The notes beneath the pieces are model-generated. The model worked only from the letters and a program-made list of their open reading frames with translations. It was not told the DNA's origin and ran no database searches. A program made the translations under genes and the position numbers. A stretch of 39,900 nt of DNA from Dictyoglomota bacterium (GTDB lineage Bacteria > Dictyoglomota > Dictyoglomia > Dictyoglomales > Dictyoglomaceae), in assembly GCA_029776735.1 (NCBI GenBank), contig JAKOUL010000033.1, positions 1-39,900 on the forward strand. Direction: 5' to 3'. Shown here one piece after another: positions 32,938 through 39,900 of this stretch. Position 1 is the first letter of the stretch; every line of letters begins with the position of its first letter.

Positions 32938-33488
32938 AAAAGGGATTTACAATAATAGAGCTACTTGTAGGGATAACTATTTCTGCCATAATAATAACTA
33001 TAGTGGTTAGTTCTTTGACTATTGGATTAAAAAGCTATCAATTTGTTAGTAAAAAGGTTGAGTATCAACGAAATGCAAGATTAGTTGCCGAAAGGCTAAT
33101 TCGTGAGGTTAAAAAAGCCTCTTTTATAGATCCTGTTTCTGATGGTGGTAATTTAATCTTTAGCTATACCCTTTATGATTTTAGTTCTAATCCTATTACT
33201 TCTACACTTTTTGTAGTGAGATATTACGTTGATAATAGAGGGATACTAAGAAGGCAAGTAAAACAAGGTAATTTATGGGTAGGAAATAATCCTCTTACAG
33301 AGAATGATATAAAAGTTATTTTACCAACTTTTTATTACTATAATGACTCAGGAGTTTTAACTTCTTCCAAAGATGCTTCTTGGATACAAGTTCTTCTTAA
33401 GCTTGATGGAAATATGGATGACATTCCTGATTATACTTTAACATCTACTATCTTTTTACCTGTAAAAAGTGTATACTTTCTTAAGTGA
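32934..33488 (+). CDS. Type IV pilin-like / pseudopilin protein 3 (PilW/GspJ-like)
   Basis: The protein begins MKKGFTIIELLVGITISAII, a canonical prepilin leader with three residues before the glycine and E at +5. The helix runs to about residue 30. RLVAERLIREVKKASFIDPV is the pattern seen at this position in GspJ/PilW proteins. The rest is strand-rich to residue 184. It starts within the preceding gene (ATGA). With its neighbours it forms a minor-pilin set that could prime pilus or pseudopilus assembly. Confidence 0.85.
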   Translation: MKKGFTIIELLVGITISAIIITIVVSSLTIGLKSYQFVSKKVEYQRNARLVAERLIREVKKASFIDPVSDGGNLIFSYTLYDFSSNPITSTLFVVRYYVDNRGILRRQVKQGNLWVGNNPLTENDIKVILPTFYYYNDSGVLTSSKDASWIQVLLKLDGNMDDIPDYTLTSTIFLPVKSVYFLK

Positions 33489-33497
33489 GAGTAGTGC

Positions 33498-34679
33498 ATG
33501 AGAGAAAAAGGGCAATTAATCTTTGCGGTAATTATTCTAATATTTATTTTCCTCTTAGGAGGAATAATTATAGAGCTTATGCCTTCTGAAAAACTTCTTT
33601 CAAGAAGATTAGTAGATAGCACACAAGCTTTCTATTTAGCTCAATCAGGGCTTCAGCAAGCGATATATTTTGTAAACTCAGACCCTGATCTAAAAGCCTT
33701 AGCTCTTTCAGTAAGAAAATTTAGTGATGGTGCCTTATTATCCTATACTATTACGGAAAACTCAGGAAGATTTATATCTAACTCTTATACTTCAAGTGTT
33801 TCTGCAGGAGAATATTTAGTAGCAGTTTCTTATTTCCTTTCTAAAATTAATTCGGGGGGTATTCTTGTGGACTATCCTGTATATAGAATAAGGAGTGAAG
33901 GATATGTACCTCAAGTTAGTAAATATAGCGCTAAAAGAGGTGTTGAAATTTATGGAAATAATACAGAAATAAATCTTGATCCTTTCAAATTTGCGATTTT
34001 TGCCGGTAATTCTGTAAATTTTTCTGGAAATGCTGCAGTTATTGAGGGGGAAAGACTCTCTGATGGAAGTTTTGATACTGCCATCTATTCTAATGGTCCT
34101 ATAGGAGACAGGTACCCTTTTATTAATGGTACTTCCTCACCTCAATTAGGGAAAGATATTATTGAGAATGACACTACTCTCGCTATGCCTGTTTTAAATG
34201 AGGACTATTTGAAGAAAACCGCTAAAAGACAAGGTTTGTACAGATCTGGAAGTGGGATAGATTTAAATAATGTGATAGATTTTGCTAAACAGAATCCTAA
34301 CTGGTATAATGATATCACAAATACTTGGTCAACTTGGTCCTTAGTAATTTATATTGATGGTTCTGCAGAGATGTCAGGTGATACAAAGTTTCAAGGATTT
34401 GTAATAATAAAAGGGGATATAAAGATAACAGGTACAGGGAATAAGATTAAGGGTATTTTTTATGCATCAAGCTTAGACTCTATAGCAGAGGGTCTTTCTA
34501 TATATGGAGATCCTATAATTGAAGGTGTTAGCTTATGTGAATCAATAAATATTAGGGGTAACAGTACTATAAGACATAAAAAGGATTATATAGAAAAAGT
34601 TATGAATTATCATGGTGTTTCAAATGTTGTTCAGGCTACAAAAACAAAATTTAGAGTTCTCTCTTGGCAAGAATATTAA
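33498..34679 (+). CDS. PilX-like pilus-assembly protein with strand-repeat C-terminal region
   Basis: The N-terminus MREKGQLIFAVIILIFIFLL resembles PilX-type proteins, a hydrophobic helix without the GF cleavage motif and without E at +5. Then VDSTQAFYLAQSGLQQAIYF (about residues 39-58) is the region common in this group. From roughly residue 150 the sequence turns into short repeated strands: NFSGNAAVIEGERLSDGSFD, EMSGDTKFQGFVIIKGDIKI, and IRGNSTIRHKKDYIEKV. This looks like a beta-solenoid. The length is 393 residues. Its ribosome-binding site is weak. Function is inferred only from position. Confidence 0.75.
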   Translation: MREKGQLIFAVIILIFIFLLGGIIIELMPSEKLLSRRLVDSTQAFYLAQSGLQQAIYFVNSDPDLKALALSVRKFSDGALLSYTITENSGRFISNSYTSSVSAGEYLVAVSYFLSKINSGGILVDYPVYRIRSEGYVPQVSKYSAKRGVEIYGNNTEINLDPFKFAIFAGNSVNFSGNAAVIEGERLSDGSFDTAIYSNGPIGDRYPFINGTSSPQLGKDIIENDTTLAMPVLNEDYLKKTAKRQGLYRSGSGIDLNNVIDFAKQNPNWYNDITNTWSTWSLVIYIDGSAEMSGDTKFQGFVIIKGDIKITGTGNKIKGIFYASSLDSIAEGLSIYGDPIIEGVSLCESINIRGNSTIRHKKDYIEKVMNYHGVSNVVQATKTKFRVLSWQEY

Positions 34680-34685
34680 AAAGCA

Positions 34686-34714
34686 TTGCAATTTATAAAG
34701 AGTTATAATAGAAT
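34686..34714 (+). promoter_or_regulatory. Possible promoter for pilM operon
   Basis: TTGCAA (34686-34691) and TAGAAT (34709-34714) are 17 nt apart in the 70-nt gap before pilM. A TATAAT at 34704 lacks a proper -35 box. The site would give pilM-secretin its own start, separate from the T-box controlled mRNA. Confidence 0.45.
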
Positions 34715-34749
34715 AAATTTCAGTTAAGAAGGGGTTGAAAGGAGGAAGG

Positions 34750-35745
34750 ATGGGAATCAAAGATTTATTTGTTTCTGAAGATCAGATTTTGAGTATTGAA
34801 ATTAGTAATTCTGTTAAGGTTATCTACGGCGGTAGGAAAAAAGATAATAAAATTACTATTAAAAATGTTGCCTCAGATTCTTTGCCTCAAGAAGCTTTCC
34901 AAATGGGACAGCTTACTAATCCATCTTACCTCAGTGATATGCTGAAAAATATAATCAAAAGTTTTAAAGTTAAAAAAGCAAAAGCTTTGATTGCAATTCC
35001 TGCTCAGAACGTAGTGGTAAGATTTTTCAATTTTCCACACATGCCAGAAAATGAACTTAGAGAGGCTATAAGATGGGAATTAGATAGGTATGTCCCTTTC
35101 TCAGAAGAGGATATCAACTATGATATTCAAATTCTTGACGTATATGAAAAGGAAGGATTAAAAGAATATAGAATAATGTTAGTAGCAGTTCCGCGGGAAG
35201 TTTTATCCCCCTATCTTGAAGCAATCAAAGATTTAAATTTGATTCCTACTCTCATAGATGTGAGCATATTCTCTGCAGTGAGATCAATGGTGTTAAGTCG
35301 TAAAGAATTTCCACCAGGTAATACTCTCTATCTTTATTCTTATGATAACGTAGCAGAATTCGTAGTAGCAAAGGGAAATCAGCCTATGTTTTTTAGAAGC
35401 ACAATTATGGAAGAGTGGAATCCTCAAGAGGAAGGTATGGATGATCTAACAAAGTCTTTCATAATTGAAGATTTCGTTAGAAAGATACAGGAGGCTGTTA
35501 ACTTCTTCTACATGCAATTTCCAGAAGAGCATATAGACCATATGTTAGTTTCAGGGGGTAATGCAAAAGATAGAGATTTTATTGATTTACTTGAAGCTAT
35601 TTTAAATATTCCTGCTGAGGCATGTCCTGACTCTATTTTGAATCTTGATTTAAATTTAAACTTGAAAAAAAAGGAAAGAAGTTTCCTTGAAGATTTTCAT
35701 TCTTGGATTGTTTCTATAGGATTATTTTTATGGGAAGGTATGTAA
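34750..35745 (+). CDS. pilM: Type IV pilus assembly protein PilM
   Basis: PilM is an actin-like cytoplasmic ATP-binding protein that holds the PilN tail and links the pilus motor to the envelope. I chose ATG 34750 (331 residues) after GGAGGAAGG; the frame also allows TTG 34735. It opens GIKDLFVSEDQILSIEISNS, where the first phosphate loop of the actin fold is expected. FNFPHMPENELREAIRWELD and RYVPFSEEDINYDIQIL are strong PilM signatures at about residues 93-130. MLVSGGNAKDRDFIDLLEAI near the end is the second phosphate region. pilN follows after 3 nt. Confidence 0.93.
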   Translation: MGIKDLFVSEDQILSIEISNSVKVIYGGRKKDNKITIKNVASDSLPQEAFQMGQLTNPSYLSDMLKNIIKSFKVKKAKALIAIPAQNVVVRFFNFPHMPENELREAIRWELDRYVPFSEEDINYDIQILDVYEKEGLKEYRIMLVAVPREVLSPYLEAIKDLNLIPTLIDVSIFSAVRSMVLSRKEFPPGNTLYLYSYDNVAEFVVAKGNQPMFFRSTIMEEWNPQEEGMDDLTKSFIIEDFVRKIQEAVNFFYMQFPEEHIDHMLVSGGNAKDRDFIDLLEAILNIPAEACPDSILNLDLNLNLKKKERSFLEDFHSWIVSIGLFLWEGM

Positions 35746-35748
35746 AAT

Positions 35749-36303
35749 ATGTTTAAAATTAATCTTTTACCACGAGAAGCTAAGAAAAAAGAAGTTATAA
35801 GAATACCTTTTTTGGGGATTCTTATAACAATTGTGGGGATCATCCTCTTATTTGGGGAGTTGATTCTGTATATGAATCTTTCTTCAGAATTAAAAAATTT
35901 AAGAAATGAAAATGTTGCTTTGGAGACTCAGATAAATAATTTAAAAGATAGGCTGAGAGAGTTGCAGAATCTTCAAGATATAAAGAAACAGTATGAGGAG
36001 AAGATAAAACTTTCAGATGAAATTGGAGCCTTGGAAGTTGGATGGCTTGATATTTTTGGAACTCTTAACAGAATTACCCCAAAGAATCTTTGGATTAAAA
36101 CGTTCAGTTTAGATTCAACTAATAATGTAAATATTGAGGGTTTTGCTCTTTCTTATAGAGATGTGGCTATATTTTTAGATCAACTTGATAAAACTGGTTT
36201 TGTAGATGGCGTTTCCTTGGGATTTGCTCAAAAAGTTGGGAATCCCCCTATGGTTTCTATAAATTTTAGGATTGTAGCTCAATATAAGAGGGGTGAGCAA
36301 TGA
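35749..36303 (+). CDS. pilN: Type IV pilus assembly protein PilN
   Basis: PilN spans the cytoplasmic membrane once and joins PilM inside with PilO outside. The N-terminal MFKINLLPREAKKKE is the PilM-binding INLLP motif. The helix FLGILITIVGIILLFGELIL lies at about residues 22-41, then a coiled coil (ELKNLRNENVALETQINNLK) to residue ~90, and a small ferredoxin-like domain with ITPKNLWIKTFSLDST. The length is 184 residues. It overlaps pilO by 4 nt. Confidence 0.92.
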   Translation: MFKINLLPREAKKKEVIRIPFLGILITIVGIILLFGELILYMNLSSELKNLRNENVALETQINNLKDRLRELQNLQDIKKQYEEKIKLSDEIGALEVGWLDIFGTLNRITPKNLWIKTFSLDSTNNVNIEGFALSYRDVAIFLDQLDKTGFVDGVSLGFAQKVGNPPMVSINFRIVAQYKRGEQ

Positions 36304-36884
36304 AAGTAAATATAAATAAATGGGTTATTATTGGGTCTTTGCTGTTTATAAGTGTTATTGCCTTTTACTTTCTTCTTTATAGACCATTAGAGAATGAAAG
36401 AATAACTTTAACTGAAAGTATTGAAAGTAATAGACAGATTCTTCTGAGATATCAGTTGAACTATAAGAAAAGCCTTGAAGAATGGGAGAAATTTAAGAAA
36501 TCCTTGGAAAGATTTTCAGAAATACAACAAAAACTTCCTACTAAAGAGGATTTACCGCAACTTTTAGCTTTTGTAGAGGGAATATGTAAGGATTCAAAGC
36601 TTACTATAAATAGTTTTAAACCTATTCAAACTCAGCCTATTCAGGCTGTGACCTCGCAAACTCAGCAAGGAGACCAAAAAGTACAACCAGAGGCGCCTGT
36701 TTATGAAGAAAAAAGTTATAGTTTAGATCTCCAAGGAAGCTATGGAGGATTTCTATTATTTCTTTCAAAATTGAAGGCATCTCCTCGTTTAATTCTTCTA
36801 AAAGATCTTAAAATAGATCCCGTTAGCGAAGATGCAAAAGAATTGAAGTTTTCGTTTCTTCTCTCAACTTTTATTACTAAATAG
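36300..36884 (+). CDS. pilO: Type IV pilus assembly protein PilO
   Basis: PilO pairs with PilN in the inner-membrane alignment complex. The 194-residue protein has an N-terminal membrane helix (WVIIGSLLFISVIAFYFLLY, ~8-27), a coiled-coil segment with RITLTESIESNRQILLRYQL, and QQKLPTKEDLPQLLAFVEGI, which is the classical PilO start of the ferredoxin-like fold. A Gln-rich linker (QTQPIQAVTSQTQQGDQKVQ) interrupts it, and YSLDLQGSYGGFLLFLSKLK continues. The start overlaps pilN. Confidence 0.91.
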   Translation: MKVNINKWVIIGSLLFISVIAFYFLLYRPLENERITLTESIESNRQILLRYQLNYKKSLEEWEKFKKSLERFSEIQQKLPTKEDLPQLLAFVEGICKDSKLTINSFKPIQTQPIQAVTSQTQQGDQKVQPEAPVYEEKSYSLDLQGSYGGFLLFLSKLKASPRLILLKDLKIDPVSEDAKELKFSFLLSTFITK

Positions 36885-36896
36885 GTGGGGAAGCTT

Positions 36897-37493
36897 ATGG
36901 ATTTAAAAAGTATTTTTAATGATCCAAAACAGAGATTAATATTAATCATAGTAATAGTAATTCTTGCAGCTTTTATTGTAGGATATTATGCTATAACTAA
37001 TTATATATTGGTACCTCAAGAGGAAGCTTCTGTTACTACTCCTCATGTAGAATCATCTATTGAAACATATACTTTTTCTCAGGTTATTTCAACACTTACT
37101 CAAGCCGAATCTGTCTTTACATATTCTCCAGTGGTTCTTGGTAGAAGTAATCCATTTCTTCCTGTAATTAATCTAAGTCCTGAGAAATCTACTTTTGTTC
37201 CTTCGCAAGTTTCATCTTCGGGACAAATTTCGTCTTCAGGAAAGGTTACTTTAGATGTATCTCCAAAGGGTGTTTCAGAAACTACCAAGAAATGGAATGA
37301 TAACTTTAGGCTTACTGGAATTATAAGAGGAAGTGATAAAAATTATGCCATAATAGAAGAAGGGGAGAGGGGATATATTTTAAGGGAAGGTGAGAGATTA
37401 AGAGAAGATATTTATCTTTCAAAGATTGAAAGCAGTTCGGTCATTTTGAAAAAGGGCAAAGAATCTGTTACTTTAAAATTGGGAGGTGATTGA
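36897..37493 (+). CDS. PilP-like inner-membrane protein
   Basis: The position between pilO and the secretin, and the shape of the protein, suggest a PilP-like connector. I chose ATG 36897 (198 residues), with TAGGTGGGG 8 nt upstream, over GTG 36885. A membrane helix (LILIIVIVILAAFIVGYYAI, ~16-35) replaces the usual lipoprotein signal. A Ser/Thr/Val-rich linker then leads to a C-terminal beta domain: FRLTGIIRGSDKNYAIIEEG, then GYILREGERLREDIYLSKIE and SVILKKGKESVTLKLGG. That pattern is the HPr-like domain that contacts the secretin. Sequence similarity to PilP is general, so the name is a structural guess. Confidence 0.75.
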   Translation: MDLKSIFNDPKQRLILIIVIVILAAFIVGYYAITNYILVPQEEASVTTPHVESSIETYTFSQVISTLTQAESVFTYSPVVLGRSNPFLPVINLSPEKSTFVPSQVSSSGQISSSGKVTLDVSPKGVSETTKKWNDNFRLTGIIRGSDKNYAIIEEGERGYILREGERLREDIYLSKIESSSVILKKGKESVTLKLGGD

Positions 37494-37495
37494 TT

Positions 37496-39900
37496 TTGGT
37501 TTTAAATAGAAAGGTAATTTTTCTTTTATTTTTTGTTGTTTTTTTGTTGAATTCATCGGTTTTAGCTCAAACATATAATTTTAACTTGATTGGAGTTCAA
37601 GTAGAAGAAAAGGGAGACAACTCTGTAAATGTAGGAATTTTTTTAACTCCTGCAGGAAGTCCGAAATTTAATATCCAGCAGAAAGGGACGCAGCTTATAG
37701 TTACTTTTCTTAATACGCAAGTTAAGATGCAATCTAAGTCTGTTGATGTATATAAAGGTTTTATAAGTAATATAGAATTGAAACAGGATAAAAGTAATGC
37801 TATAGTTACGATAAATTTTGCAGGAAGTATTCCTAAATATTCTTATACCACAGCGGCTGGAAAAGTCACTCTGAGTTTTGCTTCTTCTGCTTCTGCATCA
37901 GTGTCTACTCAGGGTAAAGAGTCAGTATCTATCCAAGGGAAAGAGGAAGTTTCATTACTAAGTATAAATATAGACAAGAATTATAAACCTAATTTAGTTG
38001 TTTTAAACTTTTCTGGAACTGCTCCTATTTATAAGAGTTTCATTCTAAAGGATCCCCTTAGATTTGTTATTGATTTAGAGAAGACCACAAATAAAATTAC
38101 GGAAAAAACTATAAACATAAATTCAAGTCCTATACTTTCGGTACGTGTTTCTCAATTTAGTAAATCGCCTCTTCTAACAAGAGTAGTGGTGGATCTTAAA
38201 ACTACGTATCCACAAATAATAGCTAAAGATGCTGGAAATAAGATATACATAGGAACCTCTGAAGTTTTAGCAAAGGTAGTTCCCGCATCCGAAAAAGTTG
38301 TAAAGGAAACTATTGTACCTGTTGAAACTAAACCTATTTCTCAAGTTCCTCAACAAGAGAAACAAGAAGAGAAGTTAGAACCATCCAAACCTGCAGAAGT
38401 TAAAGATAAATTTCAACAAAGGATCTCTGTTTCTTTTGATAGGGCAGAGATAAGAGATGTTCTGAAAGCAATGGGACAACTTGCAGGGCTAAATATTATT
38501 ACAGATATAGGAGTACAAGGTAGAATTAGTGTATATCTAAAAGATATTCCTTTTAGAGATGCTTTTTATTCTTTATTAGCTGCTAGTGATCTTGGATACA
38601 TTCAGCAAGGAGAAGTGATTATTGTAGCCAATTTAGACAAACTTCAAAAAATTGAAGGTAGAGATCTTGTTACAAAGGTTTATCAGCTTAAATATTTTGA
38701 GAGCCAAAAGGCAAAAGATGTTTTAAGCAAAACTTTAAAAACTGCTATTGTTGACTCTGATGATACAAGAAATTGGCTGATAGTTTCTGCACCTCCCTCA
38801 GAACTACCTAAGATTGAAGATACAATAAAGACTTTAGATATTCCATCAGAAAAAGTTGTTGAAACAAAAGGAACTGGGAAAGTTTACTTAGAAAAGCAGG
38901 AAGATACATATCTTGTGACGTTAACTGCTCGTGGGGAGGATATTAAAGAAATCTTGCAAGAAATCGCACAAAAATCTGGTAAGAATATTATATTTGCAAA
39001 GAATGTGAGTGGGGGAGTTTATCTAACCCTTAATAAAGTCCCATTAGATAAAGCTATAGATTTGATTATTAGAAGCACAGAATGCACTTATGAAATTAGA
39101 GAAGGAGGATTTATATTAGTAAGTGCAGCTAAAAGTGAAGGTTTAACTCCTATTGTTGAGATTAAAGAGCTTATAAAGATTGAGAAAATTGGAGATATCT
39201 ATTATATAACTGCGGAGCTTAAAAAATCTGATATTAAAGATGTTTTGCAAGAAATTGCAGAGAAAACAGAACTTAATTTTGTAATAGATCCTAAGGTTAC
39301 AGGTGATGTAGAACTTTTTGTGAACAAAGTGCCCCTTGATGAGGTGCTTACAATTCTTCAAAGAGTCTGTAATTTTGATATGGAAAAAATAGGACAAAGT
39401 TACTTTATAAGACTAAAAGAGACACAAGTTGGTACTGTAACTCAATTAATAAACACAAGAATTTATGCTCTCAAGTATGTTACACTGCAGGATCTACTGA
39501 GGGTAGGAGGGAGTTTAGTAAAGAATTTAAGTTTAAGTTATGATGATAAAACAGGGTTACTGATAGCTCAAGGTAAGGAAGAAGATTTAAAGGTATTAGA
39601 TGATTTAGTAAGTAGGATAGATGTAGAGAGAAAAGGTGAGCAGATAGCAGCGAAGGAGCTACTAAATGTAGAGAGAGAAGGGGACAAAATATATATAAGT
39701 TGTGATCTAAAGAAAGCAGATATAAGGGAAGTATTAAGGGAGCTTGGAAAGAAAGCAGACATAAACTTTGTAATAGACCAGAAGGTAGTAGGGGAAGTAG
39801 ACTTATATCTCAGTAGAGTTGAGCTTTCAGAGATGCTAAATATACTTCAGAAGATAGCGAATATAGTTATAACGAGAGAGGATAAAGTAACCTATGTAAG
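37496..39900 (+). CDS. pilQ: Type IV pilus secretin (PilQ-like), 3' end outside window
   Basis: Secretins form the outer-membrane pore for pili. The frame opens at TTG 37496, with GGGAGGTGATTGATTT in front, and runs past the window end for 801 residues without a stop. A signal peptide (residues 1-24, cut after VLA) leads to two AMIN-like beta domains (~27-130 and ~145-255), then a Lys/Glu/Pro linker. Four STN-type units follow at about 310-379, 472-543, 569-641 and 732 to the end, with secretin-N1-like segments between the first and second and between the third and fourth. The pore domain must lie downstream. Codon use shifts near 39480. Confidence 0.88.
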   Translation, partial: MVLNRKVIFLLFFVVFLLNSSVLAQTYNFNLIGVQVEEKGDNSVNVGIFLTPAGSPKFNIQQKGTQLIVTFLNTQVKMQSKSVDVYKGFISNIELKQDKSNAIVTINFAGSIPKYSYTTAAGKVTLSFASSASASVSTQGKESVSIQGKEEVSLLSINIDKNYKPNLVVLNFSGTAPIYKSFILKDPLRFVIDLEKTTNKITEKTININSSPILSVRVSQFSKSPLLTRVVVDLKTTYPQIIAKDAGNKIYIGTSEVLAKVVPASEKVVKETIVPVETKPISQVPQQEKQEEKLEPSKPAEVKDKFQQRISVSFDRAEIRDVLKAMGQLAGLNIITDIGVQGRISVYLKDIPFRDAFYSLLAASDLGYIQQGEVIIVANLDKLQKIEGRDLVTKVYQLKYFESQKAKDVLSKTLKTAIVDSDDTRNWLIVSAPPSELPKIEDTIKTLDIPSEKVVETKGTGKVYLEKQEDTYLVTLTARGEDIKEILQEIAQKSGKNIIFAKNVSGGVYLTLNKVPLDKAIDLIIRSTECTYEIREGGFILVSAAKSEGLTPIVEIKELIKIEKIGDIYYITAELKKSDIKDVLQEIAEKTELNFVIDPKVTGDVELFVNKVPLDEVLTILQRVCNFDMEKIGQSYFIRLKETQVGTVTQLINTRIYALKYVTLQDLLRVGGSLVKNLSLSYDDKTGLLIAQGKEEDLKVLDDLVSRIDVERKGEQIAAKELLNVEREGDKIYISCDLKKADIREVLRELGKKADINFVIDQKVVGEVDLYLSRVELSEMLNILQKIANIVITREDKVTYV

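Noticed and set aside
34704..34709. TATAAT before pilM as the main -10 box
   Set aside because: No suitable -35 hexamer 16-18 nt upstream; TTGCAA is only 12 nt away. The TAGAAT five bases downstream fits the spacing better.
39143..39397. Reverse-strand frame of 84 residues inside the secretin gene
   Set aside because: The forward frame is open for 2.4 kb and contains the repeated STN units.
1..39900. CRISPR arrays, insertion sequences, prophage or integrase genes
   Set aside because: I saw no direct-repeat arrays, transposase frames or terminal inverted repeats; the gene order is that of a conserved core region.

Overview
The window reads as a continuous, gene-dense, AT-rich bacterial chromosome segment with every convincing gene on the + strand. 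It is rich in AAA/GAA/ATA/AGA codons and uses TTG and GTG starts freely. The mix of a GlcN6P-type ribozyme before glmS, a T-box before thrS, zinc-binding (C+) forms of S4, S14, L24 and L36, an uninterrupted str-S10-spc-alpha cluster without rpmD, and a type IV pilus locus suggests a thermophilic, Gram-negative-type anaerobe with Firmicute-like RNA regulation. Dictyoglomus is my best guess. That is an inference from overall character, not from a database match.

Layout. (1) 1-15036: end of tuf, then the S10, spc and alpha ribosomal operons (rpsJ to rplQ), with secY, adk, map, infA, rpmJ and rpoA embedded. Most genes are spaced by 0-20 nt or overlap. (2) 15036-18230: an ECF-transporter energizing module (two ATPases plus EcfT) and truA, joined to rplQ by a TAATG overlap. 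(3) 18227-25751: a promoter over the truA stop codon starts rplM-rpsI, an AMMECR1/radical-SAM pair, a small membrane protein, glmM, a glmS ribozyme, glmS, acpS and a membrane TPR protein. No internal terminator was seen. (4) 25752-29021: a 6S RNA gene with a strong promoter, then alaS and ruvX. (5) 29005-31321: a consensus promoter, tRNA-Val(GAC), a Thr T-box leader and thrS. (6) 31318-39900: prepilin peptidase, four (pseudo)pilin-like genes, pilM, pilN, pilO, a PilP-like gene and a very long secretin gene that runs off the window.

The most interesting features are RNA-based. The glmS ribozyme begins inside glmM: its predicted cleavage site (22402/22403) lies in codon 447, 11 nt before the glmM stop codon. 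Product-triggered cleavage should therefore leave both an uncapped 5'-OH glmS mRNA and a glmM mRNA without a stop codon, linking two successive steps of amino-sugar synthesis. A second hairpin can mask the glmS ribosome-binding site. The tRNA-Val gene lies so close to the thrS T-box that the two probably share a transcript, and thrS in turn overlaps the first pilus gene. The secretin carries at least four STN-type domains in a duplicated arrangement, and its codon choice changes near the window end.
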